DNA from: Neoroseomonas lacus
GTDB lineage: Bacteria; Pseudomonadota; Alphaproteobacteria; Acetobacterales; Acetobacteraceae
Direction of reading: 5' to 3'
Assembly (NCBI RefSeq): GCF_014644535.1
Contig: NZ_BMKW01000010.1
Span: 29,664-93,663, forward strand
Length of the DNA stretch: 64,000 bases
Shown: in pieces, positions 8,562-16,558 of the stretch
Layout: each line of letters begins with the position of its first letter
Numbering within the stretch: position 1 is the stretch's first letter
The notes under the pieces: generated by a model
Database searches by the model: none
What the model was told of the DNA's origin: nothing
What the model saw: the letters and a program-made list of their open reading frames with translations, nothing else
Translations under genes and position numbers: made by a program

Positions 8562-8574
8562 TTTCGAAACGAAA
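8562..8574. promoter_or_regulatory. Operator-like site, second copy
   Basis: TTTCGAAACGAAA forms an imperfect dyad and shares the 11-mer TTTCGAAACGA with the stronger palindrome at 9630-9647 (opposite orientation). It lies just upstream of the RraA-like gene. The shared word in two leaders of the same cluster suggests one regulator, most simply the IclR protein at 11630; binding is inferred. Confidence 0.45.
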
Positions 8575-8589
8575 TTCTAGTACTGTGCG

Positions 8590-9564
8590 TCACTCGCGCC
8601 AGGGGCGCCGGGACCAGAGGGCGCGCAGCGCCGCCTCCCCGCCCAGCGCCGCGTCGCGATAGGCAGCGCCGACCAGCGGCTTCAGTGGCAGGCCGGCGCG
8701 GGCCGCCGCGTCGGTCCAGGCCGGATCGGAGAAGATCGCGGCGAACGCAGCCTCGATCTCCTTACGGATGGGATCCGGAAGGCCGGGCGGGCCGAAGATG
8801 CCGCGCCCGGCGGAGAACACGACGTCCACACCGGCCTCACGATAGGTCGCGATATCCTGCGCGGCCGGGTCGCGCGCCTCGGCGGCCAGGCCGAGGCCGC
8901 GGATGGCGCGTTCGCGCAGAAGGGGCAGCGCCTCGCTGATGTTGAAGGCGCCGACCTGGAGCTGCCCGCCGAGCAGCGGGACGAGCAGCTGCGAGGTGCC
9001 ATTGAAGGGCACATGGTTCAGCTGCACGCCGGCGGCTTCCTCCAGCAGAAGCATCGCTATGTGGTCGTCGCCACCGATGCCGGCGGTGCCATAAGCGACG
9101 TCGCCCGGGCGCGCCCGCGCGGCCGCCAACAGCTCCGGTAGGTCCTTGAAGAGGCTGTCGGTGCGGACGAAAAGCCCACAGGGATCTTCGACGACTTGGG
9201 CGAGATAGGTCAGCTCAGCCGGGCGCCAGCGCACCGGGCGCTCGATCGGCTGGCTGAGCACCGTGGGCGTTGCGCAGGCGCCTAGGATGAAGCCGTCCGG
9301 CGCGGCATTCGCCACCGCCTCGGTCCCCACCTGACCGCCGGCGCCGGGGCGGTTGCTCACCACCACGCGCGCGCCCGGCAACTTCGCCGCGAGGAAGGGT
9401 GCTGTCGTGCGTGCCATGGCGTCCATGCCGCCGCCGGGTGCGAAGGGCACGACGATCTCAATGGGCCGGCCCGCCGGCCAGGCGCGCTGGGCGAATGCCG
9501 GGCGCGCGAGTGCCCCTGCGGATCCTAAGAGGGTAGCGCGCCGGCCGAAACCCGGTCCTGGCAT
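8590..9564 (-). CDS. Bug-family periplasmic solute receptor 2
   Basis: This 324-aa TctC-type receptor has an Arg-Arg-containing signal peptide ending near ARPAFAQ, then WPAGRPIEIVVPFAPGGGMDAMA, SNRPGAGGQVG and GTAGIGGDDHIAM, the same landmarks as receptor 1 at 5770 but clearly a different sequence. Start 9564 is chosen because AAGGAG precedes it and the signal peptide follows directly; the longer frame to 9735 has no such features. It is divergent from receptor 3 across a 133-base region with promoter and operator signals. No permease genes are present. Confidence 0.9.
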   Translation of the reverse strand: MPGPGFGRRATLLGSAGALARPAFAQRAWPAGRPIEIVVPFAPGGGMDAMARTTAPFLAAKLPGARVVVSNRPGAGGQVGTEAVANAAPDGFILGACATPTVLSQPIERPVRWRPAELTYLAQVVEDPCGLFVRTDSLFKDLPELLAAARARPGDVAYGTAGIGGDDHIAMLLLEEAAGVQLNHVPFNGTSQLLVPLLGGQLQVGAFNISEALPLLRERAIRGLGLAAEARDPAAQDIATYREAGVDVVFSAGRGIFGPPGLPDPIRKEIEAAFAAIFSDPAWTDAAARAGLPLKPLVGAAYRDAALGGEAALRALWSRRPWRE

Positions 9565-9599
9565 CGTGGCGGTTCTCCTTCCTTGAGCCGCGGGATTGC

Positions 9600-9630
9600 T
9601 TGACACGCCCAGACGGCGCCCGCTTATAAC
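9600..9630 (+). promoter_or_regulatory. Sigma70-like promoter for receptor 3 / SMP-30 / iclR genes
   Basis: A perfect -35 box, TTGACA at 9600-9605, is followed after 18-19 bases by TTATAA/TATAAC at 9624-9630. Transcription would begin near 9637, in the centre of the palindrome. On the minus strand the palindromic TTATAA can also serve as -10, with TTGTAT as a weak -35 exactly 17 bases upstream. Confidence 0.6.
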
Positions 9631-9644
9631 GAAACGTCGTTTCG
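9630..9644. promoter_or_regulatory. 15-bp palindromic operator, probable IclR target
   Basis: CGAAACGTCGTTTCG is a perfect palindrome with 7-bp arms around one base. It overlaps the start region of the plus promoter and fills the spacer of the possible minus promoter, a position that would let one repressor control both directions. The IclR-type gene two genes downstream is the obvious candidate. Confidence 0.55.
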
Positions 9645-9697
9645 AAATACAAGCTCCGCAGATGCAGCTGGGGCACGCCAGGGAAGGAACCGCACCT

Positions 9698-10702
9698 ATG
9701 CTCTCCCGCCGCCAGATCATCCGGTCCAGCCTCACGACGTTGCCCCTCGCCCTCGCCGGGCAACCCCGGCCCTCCTTCGCTCAGGCCGTGGCCTGGCCCT
9801 CCCGACCGATCCGCATTGTTGTCGCCTGGGCGCCGGGCGGCGCGGTGGACACCATCGCCCGGCGCCTCGCACCGAAGCTTTCCGAGGCCCTTGGAAAGCC
9901 GGTGGTCGTGGAGAACAAGTCCGGTGCGACTGGCACGATCGGCGCCGCCGAGGTCGCGCGCGCCGCGCCGGACGGGCACACCCTGCTGGCGATGGACAAC
10001 ACCTATGCCATGCTGCCCTACCTGTTTCAGCGTCTGCCCTTCGACCACGCCACTGCCTTCCGGCCGGTGACGATCAGCGCCTTCTCCCCCGTAATGCTCG
10101 CCGTGAACCGCGACGCCCCGTGGCGCGACCTCGCCGGCCTCATCGCGGCCGCGAAGCAGGATCCGGAGAAGATCACCTACGGTACCGGCGGCATCGGCAG
10201 CGCGCCGCACTTCGCGACCGCCGCCTTCGCCCAGGCTGCCGGCATCAGGATGCTGCACGTGCCCTTCCGAGGCGCGGGGGAGGCGGTTACCAGTGTGCTG
10301 TCGCGCCAGGTGGACCTTGTCATGGTCTCGCTGGGCTCGGCGCTCGGCCATGTGCAGGGCGGGTCGCTGCGGGTACTCGCGATGAGCGGCACGCACCGCA
10401 CTCCCGCGCTGCCCTCGGTGCCCACCTTCGCCGAGGCCGGGCTGCCAGCCTTCGGGCCGAATGGGGAAGGTGTGGTGAACTGGTCGGGCCTGGCCGCGCC
10501 GACCGGCACACCGGATGCCGTGGTGGATCGTCTCCAGGCCGAGGTGGCAAAGGCGTTGGAGGCGCAGGACATGCGCGACTTCCTCGGTTCCCTGGCCTCG
10601 GAACCCGGAGGCATGCCGCCGGCCCGCTTCGCAGTGCTGCTCGCCGAGGAGGCGGCGCGCTGGCGTGTCGTCGCCGAGACCAGCGGCATCGAGCGGCAGT
10701 AG
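9698..10702 (+). CDS. Bug-family periplasmic solute receptor 3
   Basis: This 334-aa receptor starts at ATG 9698 with GAAGGAA upstream. The signal peptide (SRRQIIRSSLTTLPLALAG, cleaved near SFAQA) is followed by WPSRPIRIVVAWAPGGAVD, ENKSGATGTIG and GTGGIGSAPHFAT, all typical TctC-family elements. It is the third receptor in this cluster and the first gene of the plus-strand unit; the SMP-30 gene begins 4 bases after its stop. It probably binds a carboxylated compound for uptake or sensing. Confidence 0.92.
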   Translation: MLSRRQIIRSSLTTLPLALAGQPRPSFAQAVAWPSRPIRIVVAWAPGGAVDTIARRLAPKLSEALGKPVVVENKSGATGTIGAAEVARAAPDGHTLLAMDNTYAMLPYLFQRLPFDHATAFRPVTISAFSPVMLAVNRDAPWRDLAGLIAAAKQDPEKITYGTGGIGSAPHFATAAFAQAAGIRMLHVPFRGAGEAVTSVLSRQVDLVMVSLGSALGHVQGGSLRVLAMSGTHRTPALPSVPTFAEAGLPAFGPNGEGVVNWSGLAAPTGTPDAVVDRLQAEVAKALEAQDMRDFLGSLASEPGGMPPARFAVLLAEEAARWRVVAETSGIERQ

Positions 10703-10706
10703 GGCG

Positions 10707-11597
10707 ATGGGATATTTCGCACCGCCGCCGCGCATTGGCACCGAGGTCTTCACCCGCCTGCCCGACCGCTTTCGCCGCCCCCGAGCGACCGAATGGGCGC
10801 GCTGGAACCGCGGCGGGCGGGAGATCGACAGCTTCCTCGAAGGCCCCTGCCTCGACGCCGAGGGTAGGCTGTACGTCACGGACATCCCATCCGGGCGAAT
10901 CTTCCGCATCACGCAGGATGGCGCCTGGGATCAGGTCGCGGAGTACGACGGGTGGCCCAACGGCATGAAGCTGGCGCCCGACGGGATGTTGCTCGTCACC
11001 GACTACAAGCGCGGCCTGTTGCGGATCGACCCCACCACCGGCGCGGTCGCGCCGTTGCTGGAGACCGCGCGCAGCGAGGGGTTCAAGGGGCTGAACGATC
11101 TCGCCCTCGGCGCCGATGGCAGCATCTTCTTCACCGATCAGGGCCAGACCGGCCTGCACGATCCCACGGGGCGGGTCTACCGCCTGCGACCGGATGGCAG
11201 GCTCGACCTGCTGATCAACACGGTGCCGAGCCCGAACGGCATCGTCGTGGCACCAGACCTATCCCACTGCCTCGTCGCCGTCACGCGCGCGAACCAAGTC
11301 TGGCGGCTGCCGCTGCATGGCGACGGCGCGGTCACCAAGGCGGGCATCTTCATCCATCTGCATGGCGGTCCCGGTGGGCCAGACGGCCTGGCCTGGGACC
11401 GCGACGGCAACCTGTTGGTCGCCCATACCGGCGTCGCCACGGTCTGGCGCTTCAACGGGCGGGCGGAGCCGACGCTTACAATCGCCTCCTGCGCCGGCGC
11501 GTCGACGACCAATCTTTGCCTGGGCGGCCCGGAGAAGCGCGACCTCTTCATCACGGAGAGCGAGACGGGCAGCATCCTGCGCGCGCGGCTGGAATAG
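10707..11597 (+). CDS. SMP-30/gluconolactonase-like protein
   Basis: This 296-aa six-bladed beta-propeller belongs to the SMP-30/LRE family. Blade repeats are visible as EGPCLDAEGRLYVTDI, PNGMKLAPDGMLLVTDY, GLNDLALGADGSIFFTDQ and PNGIVVAPDLSHCLVA. The Glu in the first and the Asn/Asp residues in NGMK, LNDL and PDGL form the usual metal site. Such enzymes hydrolyse sugar or aromatic-acid lactones. No signal peptide is seen, so it is probably cytoplasmic. Spacing (4 bases after the receptor, 32 before iclR) indicates one operon. Confidence 0.85.
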   Translation: MGYFAPPPRIGTEVFTRLPDRFRRPRATEWARWNRGGREIDSFLEGPCLDAEGRLYVTDIPSGRIFRITQDGAWDQVAEYDGWPNGMKLAPDGMLLVTDYKRGLLRIDPTTGAVAPLLETARSEGFKGLNDLALGADGSIFFTDQGQTGLHDPTGRVYRLRPDGRLDLLINTVPSPNGIVVAPDLSHCLVAVTRANQVWRLPLHGDGAVTKAGIFIHLHGGPGGPDGLAWDRDGNLLVAHTGVATVWRFNGRAEPTLTIASCAGASTTNLCLGGPEKRDLFITESETGSILRARLE

Positions 11598-11629
11598 CGC
11601 ACCATGGTGCCGAAGGTTCGGAGATAGGC

Positions 11630-12364
11630 ATGGCAGAAAAGGCAAAGCGACGACCGGCGCTCGATGGTGTTGCCTCGGCCGACCGCGCCCTCAGCGTGCT
11701 GTCGGCGTTCCGCAAGGGGGACCGCACCCTGCCGCTGGCGGAACTCGCCGACCGCACGGGGCTGGTGAAGAGCACGATCATGCGTCTTGCCATCTCGCTC
11801 GTGGAGCATGGCTACCTCGCGCGCGACGGTGACGGGTCCTATCGGCTGGATGCCGAGGTGCTGCGGCTCGGCACCATCTACACCCAATCCTTCCGGCTCG
11901 AGGCGCATGTCACGCCGGTGCTCGAGGAGCTTGTCGCCCGCACCGGCGAGACGGCGGCCTTTTACGTGCGGCGCGGCGATCAGCGGCTCTGCCTGTTCCG
12001 CGTGGACAGTCCGCATTTGCTCAGGATGCATGTGCGGGTCGGAGACGCGCTGCCCCTCGACAGTTCCGCCATCGCGCAGGTGCTGCGGGCCTTCGCGGCG
12101 CGGCCACTGCCGGATTACGTCGCGGCCCTCGAACTGCCGATCGTCACCATGGGCGCGACGGATCCGCATACCGGGTCAATGGCCGCGCCGGTCTTCGGGC
12201 CGGGCGATAGGCTCGCCGGGGCGCTCGCGCTGTCTGCGCCGGTGATCCGATGGACGCCGGAGGCGCTGGCGGCGGCGCGGCCGATTTTGGCAGAGGCGGC
12301 CACGGCCCTCACCAGGCGGATTGGCGGTGAGACGCCGGAGTGGCCGCGCGCAGCTGCGGAATAG
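11630..12364 (+). CDS. IclR-family transcriptional regulator
   Basis: This 244-aa protein has an N-terminal winged helix (residues about 12-70: VASADRALSVLSAF, LAELADRTGLVKSTIMRLAI, SLVEHGYLARDGDGSYRL) and a C-terminal effector domain (about 85-235). GGAGATAGG precedes the ATG. IclR proteins sense small acids and repress or activate catabolic operons, often their own. The cluster has two related operator-like sites, at 8562 and 9630, and this is its only regulator. The effector is presumably the acid bound by the receptors or a pathway intermediate. Confidence 0.9.
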   Translation: MAEKAKRRPALDGVASADRALSVLSAFRKGDRTLPLAELADRTGLVKSTIMRLAISLVEHGYLARDGDGSYRLDAEVLRLGTIYTQSFRLEAHVTPVLEELVARTGETAAFYVRRGDQRLCLFRVDSPHLLRMHVRVGDALPLDSSAIAQVLRAFAARPLPDYVAALELPIVTMGATDPHTGSMAAPVFGPGDRLAGALALSAPVIRWTPEALAAARPILAEAATALTRRIGGETPEWPRAAAE

Positions 12365-12837
12365 ATCTGTTCGTCCGGTGGTAAGTTCGCAGATTCACGA
12401 GCCCATTCCATCGCTGCGCTGCTGGGCTCGCAGTCAACGACCGGCGCAAGGAGACGGTTCGCGCCCGGTGGCACGCCCTCAGCCAGATCGCGCGCTGGGC
12501 CACGCACCAACGCCAAATCGACGTACTTCCGAAGGGGTCGCTGGCGATTGTCGGGTCACGGCGATATCGGCGCCACCGCGAATGTCCGCTCTCGACGAAT
12601 CGTAGCCTGATTCTGTCAGTCCGCTCTCGGCCAAGGTTGGATGGGCCGTTGCATGGCAATCCCCCCGCGACAGGGCTGGAAGCGGCCCTTACTCCACGTG
12701 CGCCACGGGCCGATTCGGAACGCCTCGCTAGCTCCCGCGGCTACCTAGCGCCGAGCTTTGTCCTTCGTCCTGCGCACAGGCGAAGGCAGCCTCCGGACGG
12801 CGTCCAGGGCTTTGGGCTACGCGTGGTTGAGGGGGTG
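12365..12837. other. Gap without a supported gene
   Basis: No frame combines a ribosome-binding site with a protein-like product. TCCGCTCTCG occurs twice about 30 bases apart (near 12589 and 12620). The stretch separates the IclR gene from the IS3-family element and may be old insertion debris. Confidence 0.4.
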
Positions 12838-12908
12838 TCCGTCGTCGGATGATTTGAGACGGTGGAGCGTGCTCAGGATTGGAGTGTCTGGCTCGCCTTG
12901 GTTGAAGG

Positions 12909-13625
12909 TTACGCGGCGTGCTGCTGGTGGATCAAGCGGCGTTGCTGGATAGTCTGTCGCTTGATGCGTTCGCGGTCGAGCAAGATAGTCTGGTCGCGGC
13001 CGAAGTAGACATCGGCTGGGGTGAGGTTGCGCAGGCTCTCGTGGTATCGCTTGTGGTTGTAGTGGTCGATGAAGACCTCGACCTGGGCTTCGAGATCGCC
13101 GGGCAGGTAATAATTCTTGAGCAGGATGCGGTTCTTCAGCGTCTGGTGCCAACGCTCGATCTTGCCCTGGGTTTGCGGATGGCAGGGCGCGCCGCGGACG
13201 TGGTCCATGGCGTTCGCGGCCAGCCAATCGGCCAACTCGCCGGCGATGTAGCTCGGCCCATTGTCGGACAGCAGGCGCGGACGGTGCCGCACATTCGCGC
13301 GGTCGCAGCCCGAGGCGGTCAGTGCGAGTTCCAGCGTGTCGGTGACATCGCTGGCGGCCATGCTGGTGCAGAGCTTCCAGGCGATCACGTAGCGCGAGAA
13401 ATCATCGAGCACGGTGGAGAGGTAGAACCAGCCCCAGCCGGTGACCTTGAGGTAGGTGAAGTCGGTCTGCCACAGCTGGTTGGGCGAGGTGGTCCTGGTG
13501 TGGAACTCATCGACCGCCGTGACCACGATGAAGGCCGGGCTGGCGATCAGGTCATGCGCCTTGAGCAGGCGGTAGACCACAGCTTCAGAGACGAAGTAGC
13601 GTTGCTTGTCAGTGAGTGGCGGCAC
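12909..13625 (-). pseudogene. IS3-family OrfB, N-terminally deleted, DDE domain intact
   Basis: The remaining 238 codons begin at the junction (LTDKQRYFVSEAVVYRLL) and contain the integrase core: PNQLWQTDFTYLKV with the first Asp, LDDFSRYVIAWKL, LLSDNGPSYIAGEL with the second Asp and HPQTQGKIERWHQTLKN with the Glu. Relatives have an N-terminal helical domain that is absent here. The catalytic residues survive, but without the programmed-frameshift product and DNA-binding part it should not transpose. Confidence 0.85.
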
Positions 13626-13872
13626 TCACGGTATCCCCAGCCAGGCGGCGCTTGCCGGCTTCAAGGAACTCCTTCGACCAAGCGTAGTATAGGCTTTCGG
13701 CAATGGCTTCGTGGCGGCACAGGGCTGCGATGCTTTCCTCACCGCGCAGACCTTCCAGCACGATGCGGATCTTGTCCTCGGCCGAATGATGCTTGCAGGT
13801 GGCGCGGCGGGTGTCCCGCACCACCTTCTCAGCCGCTGGCTTGGCGGCGGAGGCGGAGGATTTCTGGCTCAT
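13609..13872 (-). pseudogene. IS3-family OrfA, C-terminally truncated
   Basis: OrfA begins MSQKSSASAAKPAAEK at ATG 13872, preceded by AAGGAGAG. It has the helix-turn-helix region SAEDKIRIVLEGLRGEESIAALCRHEAI and EFLEAGKRRLAGDT. The frame then runs into the deletion junction and stops after SAATH at 13609. The leucine-zipper tail that links OrfA to OrfB is lost. A GTG two codons upstream is an alternative start. Confidence 0.8.
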
Positions 13873-13914
13873 CTTCACTCTCCTTGGGGGTTACGATGAG
13901 CCAGAAATCCTCCG
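13854..13914. repeat. 19-bp perfect inverted repeat around IS start codon
   Basis: Positions 13854-13872 (the first codons of OrfA) are the exact reverse complement of 13896-13914 near the IS end, separated by 23 bases. In a transcript entering from outside, the stem would contain the OrfA ATG and the loop its ribosome-binding site. Confidence 0.85.
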
Positions 13915-13925
13915 TTCCTCAACGC

Positions 13926-14567
13926 CGCCTGTCCGTCTCAAGGGCGCTGAAGCCGGACACCGAATATCCTGCGGCCGGACGAAGCGATCCCGGACGGGTG
14001 GGACGAGCAGCACCGCGCCTTAGCGCGAATTGCCGCAATCGCAGGCCCGCAATAGCAGCGTTGGCGCTGAAGCCCGGCTCGTGAAATCAGCGCATATGTC
14101 CTCGATCTGCAAGCCTGCTAGCCCACGCGCGGCTTCCAAATATGGCCGGTCCTGCGCAGTCCATAGCCGAAGATGACTAGTTATATCGTACGAGGTACCG
14201 TCCACCTGCGCTCGAGCGGCAGCCCCAGCCACATTTGGAAGATGCCACACGGGCCGCAACAGGCGGTTGAGACGAATTCCTTGGCGATTACCCTCCCCCG
14301 CTTTGGCATCGTACATGGCGGCGAGTAACGAACAGGCAGCGGATCAGGCGTGCGAGCTACGACGCGCCCCAAAGCTGGCATCAGTGTCAATGCCGAGGCC
14401 GCCCTAACGGATCTCCGTTCCTACTCCCGCATCGGGAACATTGTGGCCGAGTACCAGAACACCGATTTTACGCAGGCGCGCCATCTCTGCTCGCCCTTGC
14501 AGTATCTGCGTTTTCGTCCTTCCATTTGGGGGCAACGCCCCGGAGCGGGCAGCAGGGAGAGAACACC
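13926..14567. other. Gap without a supported gene
   Basis: This 640-base region follows the IS element. A 98-codon minus-strand frame (14020-14316) and a 73-codon plus-strand frame (14350-14571) exist, but neither has a ribosome-binding site or a recognisable family. GC content is lower than in the flanking genes. GCGCTGAAGCC occurs twice, near 13943 and 14064. Confidence 0.4.
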
Positions 14568-15782
14568 ATGACTGCAAGACGCCTTCTGCTCGGCTTGGCT
14601 GCAACACTCATCGCCGCCCCGGTACTCGCTCAGCAGCCCGCAGCGGTACCGGGCTGGGCGATCGGTCGCCCTGAAGGGTCGACACTCGCACCACACGCGC
14701 CGAGGCTGACGGTGACGCCGTTGAGTGAAGTGCCGGTCGGCGCGCTACGGCTACCGGCGGGCTTTTCGGCCACGGTCTTTGCGCACGGCATCCCCGGTGC
14801 GCGAATGATGACGGAGGGCCCGAACGGCACGATCTTCGTCGGCACGCGCGCGATCGGGCGTGTTTACGCAGTCACCCGCAACGCCGATGGCACGACGCGT
14901 ACACGCATCATCGCTCAACGGCTGCCGCAGCCGAACGGCCTCGTGATGGTCGGCAACAGCCTGTTCGTGTTCGCGATCAACCGAGTGCTACGCTACGACA
15001 ACATCGAGGCGAACCTCGACAATGTGCCGGCGCCAGTGGAGTTGACGGAGGCCTTCGGCTTGCCGACCGAAGCCGAACATGGGGGTAATCACGGTTGGAA
15101 ATTCGCCACGCTCGGCCCTGACGGCCGGATCTATACGAATGTGGGCGCGAACTGCAACATCTGCGAGATTGACCGCGACCGCTTCGCGCTTCTCGTTTCC
15201 TTCAAGCCCGACGGCAGCGACCGGCGCATCGAGGCGCGCGGTATACGCAACAGCGTCGGCATGGCACTCCATCCGGTGACGCACGAACTCTGGGCCACCA
15301 ACAATGGCCGTGACTGGGCAGGCAACGACTGGCCCAATGACACGCTTCACCGCGTCCGCCGCAGCGGCGAAGATCACGGCTTCCCCTTCTGCTCCAGCCG
15401 TAGCGCCGACCCGCAATACAACGCTGGGCGCAATTGCAGCGAGTTCGTGCAGCCCGCGGCCCTGCTTGGCCCGCATGTCGCTTCCCTCGGCATGCGATTC
15501 TATACGGGGACGATGTTCCCCGAACAGTACCGGAACCAGATCTTCATCGCCCGCAGGGGTTCCTGGAACCGCGAACGGCTGACCGGTTACGACGTGGTCG
15601 TCGCCCGTACTGACGCGCAGGGCAACGTGACGGGCATCGAGGATTTCATGACCGGCTTGCGCGACGATGCGAACCAGCGTTTCCTCGACCGCCCAGTGGA
15701 CATCCATGTCATGCGGGACGGTTCGCTGCTCGTCTCTGGCGAGCAGATGGGCGCGATCTACCGCATCACCTATCGCCAGTGA
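14568..15782 (+). CDS. PQQ-dependent sugar dehydrogenase (sorbosone dehydrogenase-like)
   Basis: This 404-aa protein has a Sec signal peptide (RRLLLGLAATLIAAPVLAQ) and a beta-propeller of the soluble glucose/sorbosone dehydrogenase family: LPAGFSATVFAHGIPGARMM, PNGLVMVGNSLFVF, GGNHGWKFATLGPDGRIY, RGIRNSVGMALHP and ATNNGRDWAGND. It should oxidise a sugar or aldehyde in the periplasm using bound PQQ. The next gene encodes a dihaem cytochrome c and starts inside its stop codon (GTGA), and the pqq operon lies just beyond. The ribosome-binding site GGGAGAG fits the chosen start. The exact substrate is unknown. Confidence 0.85.
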   Translation: MTARRLLLGLAATLIAAPVLAQQPAAVPGWAIGRPEGSTLAPHAPRLTVTPLSEVPVGALRLPAGFSATVFAHGIPGARMMTEGPNGTIFVGTRAIGRVYAVTRNADGTTRTRIIAQRLPQPNGLVMVGNSLFVFAINRVLRYDNIEANLDNVPAPVELTEAFGLPTEAEHGGNHGWKFATLGPDGRIYTNVGANCNICEIDRDRFALLVSFKPDGSDRRIEARGIRNSVGMALHPVTHELWATNNGRDWAGNDWPNDTLHRVRRSGEDHGFPFCSSRSADPQYNAGRNCSEFVQPAALLGPHVASLGMRFYTGTMFPEQYRNQIFIARRGSWNRERLTGYDVVVARTDAQGNVTGIEDFMTGLRDDANQRFLDRPVDIHVMRDGSLLVSGEQMGAIYRITYRQ

Positions 15783-16369
15783 GCCTTCGGCTCATACTCG
15801 CGGCGGCCGTCCTGGCCGCCGCCCCCGCCGGTGCCGTGGTGGCGCAGGACGCCGCCCGCGGCGCCAGCCTCGCAGCTCACAACTGCGCGAATTGCCATGG
15901 CGCGGACGGCCGCAGCCAGACCGAGGGCATCCCGTCCCTGGCCGGCCAGCAGCCTGGATACATGACCGTGCAACTCATCCTGTTCCGCGAAGGCATCCGC
16001 GATGTGCCGGCGATGCTCGCGTTCGCGGCCGACCTGCCGGACACTGACATCGAGGACCTGTCAGCCTATTTCGCAAGCCTGCCACCAGGCCCGCCGGACG
16101 AACGCCGGCCGCGCGACACCGCGCTCTACGCCGCTGGCGAGGCCCTTGCGGGGCCACACCTTTGTGGCGTCTGCCATTTGCCAGACTTTGTCGGCCGCGC
16201 TCAGATCCCCCGCCTCGCCGGCCAACGCGAGGAATTCCTGGTACACGCCATGACCGGGTATCGGGACGGAAGCCGCGTCGGCGTCGATACGCAGATGAAT
16301 GATGCCGTACGTGGGCTGTCAGACGGCGATATTGCGGCACTTGCGCACTATCTGTCCCAAAGAGACTGA
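15779..16369 (+). CDS. Dihaem cytochrome c (c4-like)
   Basis: This 196-aa protein has a signal peptide ending near GAVVAQD, followed by two c-type haem sites, CANCH (about residue 36) and CGVCH (about residue 133). Each is followed by a conserved PSLAGQQ- or PRLAGQR-type segment and a distal Met region, giving two cytochrome c domains. It starts at GTG 15779, overlapping the stop of the dehydrogenase gene, so synthesis of the two is coupled. It most likely accepts electrons from the PQQ enzyme and passes them to a terminal oxidase. Confidence 0.9.
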   Translation: MSLRLILAAAVLAAAPAGAVVAQDAARGASLAAHNCANCHGADGRSQTEGIPSLAGQQPGYMTVQLILFREGIRDVPAMLAFAADLPDTDIEDLSAYFASLPPGPPDERRPRDTALYAAGEALAGPHLCGVCHLPDFVGRAQIPRLAGQREEFLVHAMTGYRDGSRVGVDTQMNDAVRGLSDGDIAALAHYLSQRD

Positions 16370-16558
16370 GTTGGCCTCGAAGCGACGGCCGAGGGCAGCA
16401 TGTTTCCACGGCGCGGCTCCGCATACACCGAAATGCCGTCGCGTGTCCCCGCGGCCAGCCGGCACGCGGATCTTGCCGATGGTCTGGGTGGTCTCGTGAG
16501 CCTAGGGCCGCATCATCAAGGGTGCGGGTCGCCACGCGTATTGAGCAGGACGAATCGT

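Larger units (their letters stand above)
12838..13925 (-). mobile_element. Internally deleted IS3-family insertion sequence
   Basis: The element carries OrfA and OrfB reading frames on the minus strand, both incomplete at a shared internal junction near 13625. The ends are approximate: an imperfect inverted match, CGGATGATTT near 12845 versus CGGAGGATTT near 13905 (minus strand), marks the likely terminal repeats. No target duplication could be identified. Roughly the last 30 residues of OrfA and the first 100 or more of OrfB are missing, so it is non-autonomous. Confidence 0.7.

Noticed and set aside
14020-14316. 98-codon minus-strand gene in the gap after the IS element
   Set aside because: No ribosome-binding site, no recognisable family and an overlapping plus-strand frame of equal quality nearby.
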